This document shows, in pieces, positions 45,901 to 55,000 of a stretch of DNA of 64,000 nt. Positions within the stretch are counted from its first letter, which is position 1, and the number at the start of each line of letters is the position of its first letter. A model generated the notes under the pieces. It searched no databases, was not told the DNA's origin, and saw only the letters and a program-made list of their open reading frames with translations. Position numbers and translations under genes: made by a program. This DNA comes from Hormiphora californensis (taxonomy: Eukaryota; Ctenophora; Tentaculata; Cydippida; Pleurobrachiidae), in assembly GCA_020137815.1 (NCBI GenBank), contig CM035358.1:1325356-1389355 (forward strand), written 5' to 3'.

Positions 45901-48785
45901 AGGATGAGACACGGCTGAATGAAGATGAAGGAAAGGAGTGGATGGAGGAGGTTCTGGTGGAAGTGGTGTAGCTGAGGGACGCTAGTGTTGACTCCGTCTT
46001 GAAACTGGTGACCGTTGAGGCAGTAAGAGTTGGTATCGTCACCGGTACAGATCTCGAAATGGACCTGATCACATCACTACTACTACTAACAAGTTGTGTC
46101 GAGTCTCCTATGATATTAGTAGGTCGTAGTTGTTGTGAGGATGTTGTTAATGTCTGGTCACGTCCTGTACTTGTCGTCTTCAGGGCGGAATCCCCTTGTT
46201 GGCTACTACTGGTTATGGTAGGTCTGAGCGGTCGGCCGGTCTCGGCTGTAGAGGGTATTGTCGTCGGTATTACAGTCACCGTACCTGGAGATATTCCCTT
46301 GCATTCCTCCGCTGTTGATGCTGTGGATTGGAGGGTTAGATAACAATAATGATAAAATATTATATCTTTTCCTACCATCAGTTTCCCTGAAACTATACAG
46401 AACCCCCTCCCTCAAATGTAAACAACGTCCAGACTGCTACCAATAAACTAACAATAACAACAGTTGGACCTCGATTAACCGTAACCCCGATTTACCGGAC
46501 AAAACCCATGTTCTTCTCAGTAAATCGGGGTCCGACTATACTAGTAAAACTCACCAATGACATCTACTTTGAATGTAGCCGATAACTGGAGAGCCTTGAT
46601 GTACACAGTAACATACCCACGACGCTTTACATTTGACATAACCAGAGTTGAGCCACTGACCGTCGCATTGTAGCTTATTGTACTATGCCACTCTGCTGTG
46701 AACGTGTCCTGAAGGAGAGCTTGTTGACAATACATCAGTTTCACAATGTGAAAATGAAATCGAGTGAGGGTGTTGGTAAACAGCTCGGTTGATGCCACAG
46801 GGCACATACATTATTAATAGTTCCTGCATTATTTACTTGTTGTGAACATGTTGTGAATAAGTTAGAATTTGTTCAACGTTATAGCCTAGTATTTCGTTGG
46901 TCACGGGTCTTGTTCACCGTTATAATAGTCGGGTCTTGTTTGCAGACTGTCGCTAACTACTTGCTGCAGCTAGTGCTGCTGTAAGAACACACACAATTTA
47001 AACCGCAGTGCACACCCATCTCTCCAGTTATACATCGTGGTACATGACGTACACTCATCATGTCATCATACAAAAATGTGTTGTTGTAGCACAGCGCTGA
47101 CTAGCACGTCTCTAGAGGCAGCTGTACAATTAATTTAGCAGCAGTAGCAATGTCCAGATAGCATATCATCCTATGTCATACTACATGACTGTATCATGGC
47201 AGACTCATGGCTCGGGACAACTTCAGCCCGGTTCGTTTGTGGGACAAATCATCCGGGGGGATGGAGGAGGGAGAGAACAATTACAAACTGCCAACATCCC
47301 ATTAATTAATTAATTACCGTGTAGGCTCGGGAGGTGGCTTTGTAGGTTACGTTGAGGGGTAGAACCACTGTCTGTCCGTAACAAACTGATACATCCGAAA
47401 CAGAGAGCAGGAGGTCATCTGAAAATTAATTTATTTTAAAATCAATGGATTCAAGTTAGTAGATCTTTTATTTAACGTGCAGAGAACGGATTGCCATACC
47501 ATCAAAGTGTTGTCTAGCGTGCATAAACCAAACCTCCCACTAAAATTCCAAACATGATATCAAACCCATTATACACGGTGTTCATTTTGGATCTTTACAA
47601 GCGTCGGGCTTCACCCAGAAAAAAGTTGACAAGATTAGGTTATGAAACTTCATACTTGGACTATTCTGTACCCTCATTTAAGGTTCCTGGGGGTTTTGGA
47701 GCTCTAGCACCCCGGGAAGTGTGTTTTTGGCATCAAAACTACCAGAATTGGATGTGTTTTTCGGACCCAAAATTTCGTACAAAATGACTGGAAAGACTCG
47801 AAAACGGCTCAAAAACGTCAAAAATTGAGTCTTTCCAGTCACTTTGTACGAAATTTTGGGTCCGAAAAAAACATCCAATCTCCATGAAACCTTAGGATTG
47901 ACATAGAAAATACCCAAAAATCATTTTAGCAAAGTCTCAGCACCAGCAAAAAATTCCTTCTGGTAGTTTTGATGCCAAAAACACACTTCCCAGAGTCCTA
48001 AAGCTCCAAAACCCCCAGGAACCTTGAATGAGGGTACAGAATAGTCCAAGTATGAAGTTTCATAACCTAATCTTGTCAACTTTTTCCTGGGTGAAGCCCG
48101 ACGCTTGTAAAGATCCAAAATGAACACCCTGTATAATATCATATTGTGTGAAATAGGGAGATATCCATCTTCCTAAATATCCCAGAAACACACATAACAC
48201 CTATTATTTTAATTTGCTCTTCACGCACCTTGCAGAATACACACCGGTTCACGCTCAATGCCTTGCACACTTCACACTCAATATACCTTGGACAAGAGAT
48301 CCGCCTTTAGCTGAACTTGATACAACTGCAGCTGTACTGGTAACAACGTCAGGTCTCACTGAGGTCGAGGACTCTGTTGCATTCCTCGCTGTGGAAGCAG
48401 TAGTAGTGGTACTGATGGTGCGAGTTGGTGCTGCAGTAGGTGTGATTGAGGTAGGAAGGAGGGCTGATGTAGGCAGGATGCATCTACTGACTGTCAGGTT
48501 GAAGAATGCCAGTGTGAACTGATCATCCGAGTGAACGAGATAACTGTACATATCACTGTCTTCTGGAGCTGCATTTCTGATCACCAGAGTACCGTTTGGG
48601 TGGACCGTGTGTCGGCCATCACCGGGAATGTTCGTCCAATCGAGCTCTGGAGGGTCGGGGTAGCCGATAAAATCGGGCTGGATGATGATATCTGACCCGG
48701 TACATCGGGATACGAGTTTAGGGAGGTCTGTGTAGCATAGCCGCGGATCGAGCGTGTGAAGGACGCTGAGCACTATCCACAGCAT
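22434..48785 (-). CDS. Segment 2 gene: secreted mucin / Ig / tectonin mosaic protein
   Basis: Twenty frame-compatible exons run from 48287-48785 to 22434-22624. Order: plausible signal peptide and atypical Ig with S/T tail, degenerate Ig-like unit, a ~17.5-kb mucin exon, two further S/T exons, an Ig, five tectonin-like exons, two Ig domains and four tectonin-like exons. Phases agree throughout apart from single-base indels. No stop codon or terminal exon was found: the last exon ends in phase 1 (CTA G|GTACG), compatible with exon 17953-18081 of segment 3. Read-through of that donor meets a stop within two codons (GLGT*). The product would be a very large, heavily O-glycosylated extracellular protein with lectin-like propellers. 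It could be one gene with segment 3. Confidence 0.72.
22625..23296. other. Intron with a hairpin and tandem TATGAAGGAGCAA motifs
   Basis: GTCACCCCTAT...ATAGGGGTGAC (22648-22677) forms a hairpin. TTTATGAAGGAGCAA recurs three times at about 23230-23292, with related copies at 24236-24270. No gene. Confidence 0.5.
24098..24428 (-). CDS. Ig domain (exons 24298-24428, 24098-24215)
   Basis: VQFVCLPNIDETVIQWLVNG and GDLVECVVTSHTGQ give both Cys and the core Trp. It is the second Ig of an Ig-Ig pair preceding the next propeller. Confidence 0.82.
24548..24973 (-). CDS. Ig domain (exons 24840-24973, 24548-24755)
   Basis: SSVTLTCTVFGVPTPTTSIA and SAHYQCYTVNNAGNDSRA are strand B and F motifs. Phases 1-0 and 0-1 match the standard Ig plan here. 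Confidence 0.83.
25128..26191 (-). CDS. Tectonin-like propeller block (exons 26076-26191, 25664-25841, 25379-25484, 25128-25247)
   Basis: Strands VEIVAVDVAGALWTSPG and ILYVVDISGQVWTREGVKW are clear tectonin repeats, followed by more diverged exons (FVTILVPYNLNHITIDGDF; EIVYREGDNGDWIVV). Together with the tail of exon 26385-26647 they form about five blades. Phase chain 0-2-0-1-1 is unbroken. The acceptor of exon 25664-25841 is duplicated 25 bp upstream. Confidence 0.7.
25836..25880. repeat. Two-copy duplication of an acceptor region
   Basis: GGTCAGCCTATAAA occurs at about 25836 and again 25 bp to the right. On the minus strand both read TATAG|GCTGACC, so there are two possible 3' splice sites for exon 25664-25841, 25 nt apart (frame-changing). 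Confidence 0.75.
26385..27791 (-). CDS. Ig domain split around a minisatellite, then first tectonin strand (exons 27672-27791, 26385-26647)
   Basis: The first exon has LTVTLECGATGSPLP and ends YWLL in phase 1. The second starts G-NQMLTSDMDN and carries the strand F motif AGQYTCVAQNS, followed by QYIGVDTSGRILVK, a tectonin-type strand in the same exon. The intron between them is largely the 33-bp minisatellite whose every copy repeats the acceptor TTTCCTAG|GAAACC. The innermost copy gives the most compact Ig. Confidence 0.8.
26638..27633. repeat. 33-bp minisatellite of ~30 copies, each containing a 3' splice site
   Basis: Unit (plus strand) TTTCCTAGGAAATAGAGGGG followed by TGTCAACATTTGG, with A/G variation at one position. 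On the minus strand it reads CCCCTCTATTTCCTAG|G, a pyrimidine tract and acceptor, in phase with the upstream exon. The unit is 11 codons without stop (translation MLTPLYFLGNQ). TTTCCTAGGAAA is a perfect 12-bp palindrome. Two copies have a 1-nt deletion (near 27023 and 27371). Confidence 0.95.
27868..27940. repeat. (GA)n microsatellite
   Basis: Pure GA dinucleotides in the intron between the last mucin exon and the following Ig exon. Confidence 0.9.
27954..28145 (-). CDS. S/T-rich mucin exon
   Basis: Sixty-four codons, phase 1-1 (SSSMALPTVIPTISPVPSSS then DKTIPTSTVVEKST). A pure GA tract (about 27868-27940) lies right after its donor in the intron. Confidence 0.75.
28447..28734 (-). CDS. S/T-rich mucin exon
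   Basis: Ninety-six codons, phase 1-1, of Thr/Ser/Pro/Arg-rich sequence (TTTTTALTTGGITT near the end). Donor A|GTAAGG. It follows the giant exon and continues the mucin region. Confidence 0.72.
28845..46320 (-). CDS. Giant mucin-like Ser/Thr-rich exon (~17.5 kb)
   Basis: One exon from acceptor CCACAG|CA at 46320 to donor GTAAG at 28844. It encodes roughly 5,800 residues, dominated by Ser, Thr, Pro, Val and Lys, apart from one Cys near its start (AEECKGISPG). The centre is a tandem array of ~325-residue units (29717-44915). Flanks 45.1-46.3 kb and 28.85-29.6 kb are non-array S/T sequence related to each other. The composition predicts dense O-glycosylation and an extended mucin rod. Single-base indels break the frame at about 45673, 45449, 45220, 45080, 45021, 44086, 33362/33344 and 33069. 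Between them the frame stays open for up to 10.7 kb, so I treat it as coding. Confidence 0.78.
29600..45020 (-). repeat. Mucin tandem array: 15 full units of ~975-981 bp plus one truncated unit
   Basis: The landmark STIPTMTPSTEST recurs with spacing of about 976-987 bp from 30225 to 44915 (15 intervals), and once more at 29717 after only 508 bp. Lengths differ mostly by multiples of three, from presence or absence of SS after TVSS and T before AE. Units are nearly identical. Antisense and third-frame ORFs in the array are by-products of the repeat. Confidence 0.95.
39028..42951 (-). repeat. Two-unit higher-order duplication within the mucin array
   Basis: The pair of units at about 39028-40990 recurs at 40990-42951. 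Private variants repeat at a distance of exactly 1,962 bp: CTATCAGTTG at 39651 and 41613, GCTTCACTAG in the same two units, and GGAACCGACGC in the alternate two. Confidence 0.85.
46461..46537. mobile_element. Short degenerate relative of the TA-flanked MITE
   Basis: CAGTTGGACCTCGATTAACC and TAAATCGGGGTCCGACTA are diverged ends of the same family around a ~40-bp core. It sits in the intron just upstream of the giant mucin exon's preceding Ig exon. Confidence 0.65.
46555..47418 (-). CDS. Degenerate Ig-like unit (exons 47318-47418, 46555-46708)
   Basis: Phases 1-0 and 0-1 copy the Ig exon plan. The first half has SVCYGQTVVLPLNVTY, the second GYVTVYIKALQLSATFKVDV with no strand F Cys. It is probably a diverged Ig-type beta sandwich. 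The intron 46709-47317 holds nothing recognisable. Confidence 0.6.
47574..48131. mobile_element. 558-bp foldback element with ~180-bp inverted arms and TA flanks
   Basis: Left arm CACGGTGTTCATTTTGG onward is the reverse complement of the right arm ending CCAAAATGAACACCCTG, with arms of ~175-180 bp and an inner inverted pair (about 47750-47800 / 47825-47870). TA occurs on both flanks, as expected for Tc1/mariner-type insertion. It encodes nothing convincing. Confidence 0.82.
48287..48785 (-). CDS. Exon: possible signal peptide, atypical Ig, S/T linker
   Basis: Begins MLWIVLSVLHTLDPRLC, a plausible though short signal peptide, then an Ig-like stretch with PPELDWTNIPGDGR and GTLVIRNAAPEDSDMYSY. 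The second canonical Cys is replaced (YSYLV rather than Y-x-C). It ends in a Thr/Ser/Ala linker. An internal acceptor-like site (CTACACAG|AC) just after the putative signal peptide is in frame with the last exon of segment 1, so the exon might also be entered by splicing. Donor G|GTATAT, phase 1. Confidence 0.65.
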
Positions 48786-50380
48786 TCATACGAGGTAACT
48801 CTGGATCAGATAACCAAACTATCTATAGTAAGGGGAAATAACTGATAAGCGGTAACTCTGGATCAGATAGCACCAAACTATCTAGTAAGGGGAATGGTAA
48901 CATTAGCTGGTGATACTGATTGTTTGACAAAAAAGCTGATATAAAATTGGAGATACATATAAAAGGGCATTACATCTCTCAGAGAAAGGAATTATGTTAT
49001 GTAGAAAAGACGGAACTAAAATTAACAATTACTAAGCTGCAGTGCAAGTTGTACTGAACTACACTTCATCAAGCGAGACTCAATAAACAACTCCTACATT
49101 CTGTACGCAGATGATGCAGTATGAATGAAGCGACAAAGTTATCATCATCAGAAGGATACTGCAGAGTGGTACTGAGAAGTTAGAATGAAGATTGAACAAA
49201 TTACCAGTGTAATATGCAAGACTAGACTGATTGGTAGGCAGAAGCAGTAAAATGCAAAGTTATCCATTAAAACTTTGAAGTACATAGCCTGAACGGCATA
49301 TGAATCACATTAAATGTATCTTTATACATTATATAGCTTAAGAGTCACATAACCCTGTTGACATGAGATGGGCACTCTTAAACTGGGTTGGCTTTGGCAG
49401 GCTTCTAGCAAGCTACACGATAGCATACTACATCTCCTGTAGAGAGAGGGAGAGGAGACATCTAGAGAGAGGTATGGAGGCTACTTAGCAATGTAGGGGT
49501 TTAAACTAGACGACCAGACTGAATCTTATACCCGATATAGTTCTAGCAGTATAAAGGGATGAAAAATGAGTAGCTTCATAAGAAGAGTAGGTGCTGAGTG
49601 GCACTCGCCACTCGGGGTGAAAATATGAGTGGAAATTATCAGCTGTCCTTATTAGACGACGGACGAGTTCCGGTGAATCGAGATGAAATTCATTCATTTA
49701 CCTAGTAACAGTAATCTACCAGCTAGAGCTTTAAAACCTAGAGTGCAGGTAAATACAAATTCAATATTCCTTGAACTACCAATACCAGATTATTATACTG
49801 GTTCCCCCGTGTGTGTCGATGTGTTGGATTTTATTATGTGGATCATTACTCCTGGGGCATGATCTAGAGCTTGGAGTTAACCTAATACCTCTCTTTCTTA
49901 CTCTCTTTTCTACCGAATCATCTACCACACAGGGTGCAAGGTGCTCTCCCTCTCTCTAAGGAACGTGCAGCAGGAGGGGTGTGTGCCCCCTGGTCACAGC
50001 TATATAACACAGTGCAGGTTGTATATGCACTAGTTACAAACGAAATTGTAAATGAGTTTGCTTTTAGAGACGAGAGTGCAACACTTAGGGGTCTGGAACG
50101 TAAGAGTTTGCAGCCAAGACTGTGGTTGAGAGCTTTTAACGACTTTAGACAATAGACGTACTATTTAGTAGACTATTTACTGATTTAACTTAGGCTACAA
50201 CTGATAATTGATATGGATTTGATAATAATGGGCAATATGTCAGATAAACAAAATACTGAAGATACGATTAGGCAATGATTATGTTACTGCAACAGCTTAT
50301 GATTGGGGAAATATACAGCGCCGTGTACGGGTAACACACTAGTGAGCAGATGGTTTATTTTCAGCAGCTACCATGTCGAC

Positions 50381-50474
<94 letters not shown>

Positions 50475-51269
50475 TCTCTCAGCCCAAACACAAACAAACA
50501 GCCCCGATCAATGTGCCGATTGCAGCTCGGCACCTCTGCATCACACATACATAACGGGCATTCATGGAACCGGGGTCTATAGGAAATGTGGTGGGGGCGT
50601 TGCAGATCAACAACACCAACAAAAACACCCCTCATTCCCAACCCAAACACAGAATCGGATAAGGATCAAAGCAGCTGGATATTGAGTCGTAATATTATTC
50701 ACATGGTGCAGCAGGCATGATGATGTGTGACATCTCGATCTGCATAGATAAACATTAGCCCCCTCACCATTCGCAGCTGACCTGCTAGAGGTGTCAATTC
50801 ATGGGCATGACGCTGTGAAATGAACCTGCTGATAGGTAGCTGTAGCCCCATCTATCACAACAAAGAAAATAGGAGCCATATGTTACCCGAACTGACGAAA
50901 AATACTTTTATGGTGCGCAATGTGCATCCCAGATTTCATCCTAGACTTTCCCGAATCCACGGGATTTCTAATCCGTCCCCGAAAATAGAAAATCTTTTTT
51001 TGTTCAAATCGTTACGAAATTATAATAATCTACACACACTCTCACACATTCTTCACACAATTCTAGCATTCACACACACACTCTTCACACACTATTAGAT
51101 GATTTCTGCCCAAATCCCAATCCTTTTACAGTCTTTGACTCTCACGCCCTCACACCATAAATATCCTAGTTTCATTAGGTCATACCGTATTCTAATTTAA
51201 TTTCAAGTCAGCAATAAGAAAGTTATGATTAGTCTTTAGTTTCAAACGAGTGTTTGTGACACTACTTAC
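48786..51269. other. Gap between segments 1 and 2: no supported gene
   Basis: Either intergenic or a ~2.5-kb intron. It holds a near-duplicate GGTAACTCTGGATCAGATA (about 48794 and 48850), a (CT)n tract (50381-50481), and AT-rich unique sequence. I found no exon continuing the C8 or Ig domains, and no clear terminal exon for segment 1. Confidence 0.6.
50381..50481. repeat. (CT)n microsatellite
   Basis: Nearly pure CT dinucleotides; opens spurious Leu/Ser and Arg/Glu frames. Confidence 0.95.
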
Positions 51270-52070
51270 CCGCACATGCCGATGGAGGAATGAGGGGATC
51301 TAGTCCTGCTCCTTCACAAACTCTACTGTACTCGGTGACAACCTCGCACCAAGAACTCGCTCCCCTGCACACCGCTGATATACATTTGTTGAAGTAAGGA
51401 GTTGCTGGTACCAGCTGAAACGAGAATGTTTAGTTTTAGGGAAGAAATCGAACATGTGTCATGCATTGCTATGGTCAAAGTTTTATCGTCCTTGATTGTC
51501 CTCTAACGATTTTAATTTCTTTCAGGTTTCCATAGCTAAGCCTTTTGCTGTCTCTGTCTCTGTCTCTGTCTCTGTCTCTGTCTCTGTCTCTGTCTCTGTC
51601 TCTGTCTCTGTCTCTGTCTCTGTCTCTGTCTCTGTCTCTGTCTCTGTCTCTGTCTCTGTCTCTGTCTCTGTCTCTGTCTCTGTCTCTGTCTCTGTCTCTG
51701 TCTCTGTCTCTGTCTCTGTCTCTGTCTATATCTATATCTATATCTATGTCTCTACTCTTTTTCTCTCTATAATACGTCATGCTGTCTTTGTGTATATTGA
51801 TGGACTAAGAAAACAAGTGCATATAATATAATATATATCGCACATAGTCGGTCATGCGGATCATTGTGCAGCGCTGCACGGCCTCCTAGAAATAATATTC
51901 ATCCCAGTTAATATCACGTGATGAATCGGGGGATGACAAGTGTTAAGCTCTAATTTTGGCCCATATGTTTGTTGACATACCGTTCTGCATTCCCCGGTGT
52001 AGGGGTGAGATTTGAAGTAGGAACACAAGGTCTGGGCGTCGTCCCTCAATTGGCCCTCACACCTATCAAT
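51270..52070 (-). CDS. C8-like domain (exons 51981-52070, 51270-51414)
   Basis: DRCEGQLRDDAQTLCSYF, then LVPATPYFNKCISAVCRG, WCEVVTEYSRVCEGAGL and ACAG reproduce the C8 spacing of VWF/mucin proteins (P-x-P-Y-F-x-x-C, C-x-x-V-x-x-Y, C-x-x-A-G). Phases 0-0-1. This is the last exon of the segment I can support. Confidence 0.8.
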
Positions 52071-55000
52071 CTGAAAGGTGTGATCTATGTGTTACCTAAT
52101 TTAGTATAGCGTGCAGTTACCATGGCAACACCCCTAAATAAAAACTGATAAAAATATATGAGTGGCTATAAATAACAACCTAGGCCTAGCGCAGATAGTA
52201 AACACCAAAATAACTATAACGAGGCCCGATCTGATCAATTGATCAATTAACAAACATACCGGTGAGAGGGAGGTAGGTAGGACTTTCTTGGTAGTCCTCT
52301 CTGCTGCAGTTGTCTTCACATCAACAGGTGAAGATGTTGTGGTAACTACAGCTTTACCTCTCGTACTACTAACTCTCCTCCGTTTGGTACCAGTTGGCCG
52401 CAAAGTTATTGCTGGTGTGCTCTGGGCAGATGAATGGACTACACTGTGGCGGGATAATATCGGGAGCAGTAGATGCCCTTGTTGGCACACAGATGTGAAG
52501 TAGTTGGTGAAGAGAGGGCAGTAGCAAGAGGGAGAGGAGGCGGAGGGGCAGGTACACGTGTAGAGGAAGAATGCATGCTGAGGCGTCCACAACCTGTGTA
52601 GGAGGAGGACAAGGTAAGAGGACCTGTGTAGGATTTAGGGCTGTGAAAAACAGGGGTACGGAGAAGATATCCTATTCAATTTGGAGGTGATCATAATTTG
52701 TATTTTACAAGGAGAAAGGCTTTTATTTTACTAAACAGTATCAATATTTTACCTTGGAGCACCGTTTTATGCCATTGCTACTCCTAAAGTGTCCTGGGAA
52801 GACCTCCCTAGCTCGAACCAGGGTCAGCAGTACACAGCTATCAAATGTGTTCTCGTCCGTAGGGGTCTCATCCGAGGGCTCTTCTACAAGGGAGAGAGGG
52901 GTGTGATGAACGGACTCAGTCTTAGAAAGGGGGGTAGAGGGAAAGTATACCGATCACTAGCTTTGGTAGGACTACAACTGGGTCGCACACAATTCGGGAC
53001 CACAATTCCTGCCCTGTATCTCTTACCTGTGCCCGGAATTGTGGCGGTGGTAGCGGTTGCTATGACAGTGGGAATTCCAGAGGTACCTGTTACTGGTAAC
53101 CACACTGAAAGGGAGGGGGAAATTTAGACTAGGACAGCATATATTATCATGCTTATTACACAGGAATAGATCGCGTTCCACTAACAACTATCGATTATAT
53201 ATGGAGACAGTATAGTGAATGTAGACTTAGGGTTGGTGATGACATCCCCTATTATGCGCGGCTAGTGTAGGGGTGGTTGATGACAGTTAGAATGATGATT
53301 GATGTTCTAGATCTACCTGATGAGGATTCTTCAATAGTACCACCGCTAACTGTTTGTATGGGATTGTACCATCCTGTCTCTACTGTCGTCCATATCGGTC
53401 CTTCGGTTGTTGTCTTCCTTCTATGTGAACTCTTGTTTGTCCTTGACTTCGAAGTACGTGAACCCTTCTTCGTGGAACTCTCCGTTGCCTTGGTAACGGT
53501 ATCTAACGTTGTCACCGTATCTAATTTGGTGACTGATTTTCCAGGTGTTGTAGCGTTGATGTTGCTACTGTCAACGCTGGTTGAGATAATAGTGGGAGGA
53601 ACAGTTGTCTTGGCAACACCAGAACTCTTTTCTGTTGTCTTGGCAACACCAGAACTCTTTTCTGTTGTCTTTTCCTCAGTTGGCTGTTCCTCTGTGGGAC
53701 CGGGACGCTCAGTTACCACCGGTTCCTCAGTATCACCACCACCATCAGTCGATTTGTTGTCTTCAGTCGGGGCCTCCTTTGTCGGTTTCCCTTCCTCTGT
53801 GGGAGTCTCGATATGTTCATCACATTCAGGGTAAGGCGTTGTAACCACCACACCCTTACTCTTACACAGTTCCCTGTACTTGTTCACTGTTGTACACTTG
53901 TACGTGGCTGTTCTACACATGTAGTAGAAACAATCCTGGTACAGAGGGACTACCTCTAACTTCTGAAATGGGGAATACATCTAGTTAGATTCTCATTTCG
54001 TCAACTAAATTCTAAAGACAAAAAATATATGGCAAAAATATCCCTTCTCTCTATCTACGGAGTGCCTGGGCTTGCCAACGGCAAGCCCACAGGGGACTAT
54101 CGCAAAGCGATATCGCCGGCACTAGGAGAATAGCCCCCCTCCCCTCCCCCACCATCAGGAACTGCCCACAGGACAGGTTCCATTATAGGTGGCTTCGGGT
54201 TCGGGAGGGTAAAAATATCCCTTTTTCCCCAATGGGCAATAGTAATAATTCAAGATCCCCTAATCTAACCCCCTCCAAAATCACCTGACTCCCCTACTGC
54301 ACTCACCCGGTTGCATGAGGCGCTGGCATCATCACCCAGTACAATATGGTAACAGGTGAGGGTAACATGGACTCTATACTCGTTATCTTCTAGACACAGG
54401 TTTGCAGCAAATGGAGTGGTGACAGGGTCGGTTATCTCCTCTGTTATAGGCTTATCAGTTACATCAGGTTTATCAGTAACAGGCTTATCAGTTACATCAG
54501 GTTTATCAGTAACAGGCTTATCAGTAACATCAGGTTTATCAGTAACAGGCTTATCAGTAACATCAGGTTTATCAGTAACAGGCTTATCAGTAACATCGGG
54601 TTTATCAGTAACAGGCTTATCAGTAACATCGGGTTTATCAGTAACAGGCTTCTTTTCAGTAACAACATCTTCAGTAGCATCCGTCCCAATTTCAGGGGTG
54701 ATAGGTTCTGTAACAGGTTCTGTAACAGGTTCTGTAACAGGTTCTGTAACAGGTTCTGTAACAGGTTCTCCGGTCCTGGGTGCATCTGTTATCGGATCTT
54801 TAGTGATAGGTACCACAGTTGTCGGCAGCGGGTTCTTCGTAGTTGGTCGGGGAATTTTTGTTCTGCTCGAAACCTTACTGTACGTAGCCTTAGAACGAGA
54901 TGATGAGGTGGTGACCTCCTTCACGCTGTCTCCTGTCTGTAACTGGGATGAGGCACTTGGAACAGGTCTTCCGGTTACCTTGGTAACTGGATTCTCGCTA

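Noticed and set aside
47554-48142. Two similar ORFs on opposite strands (KRRASPRKKLTRLGYETSYL)
   Set aside because: They are the two arms of the foldback element 47574-48131 read in opposite directions; too short to be a transposase.
50339-50685. Leu-Ser and Arg-Glu ORFs
   Set aside because: Pure CT dinucleotide tract; no coding evidence.
51496-51831. Arg-Asp / Val-Ser repeat ORFs
   Set aside because: Pure (TGTCTC)n microsatellite, open in every frame because of its six-base period.
54050-54130. Possible tRNA-like hairpin (CTTGCCAACGGCAAG)
   Set aside because: A short inverted repeat only; no cloverleaf arms or conserved tRNA boxes could be laid out.
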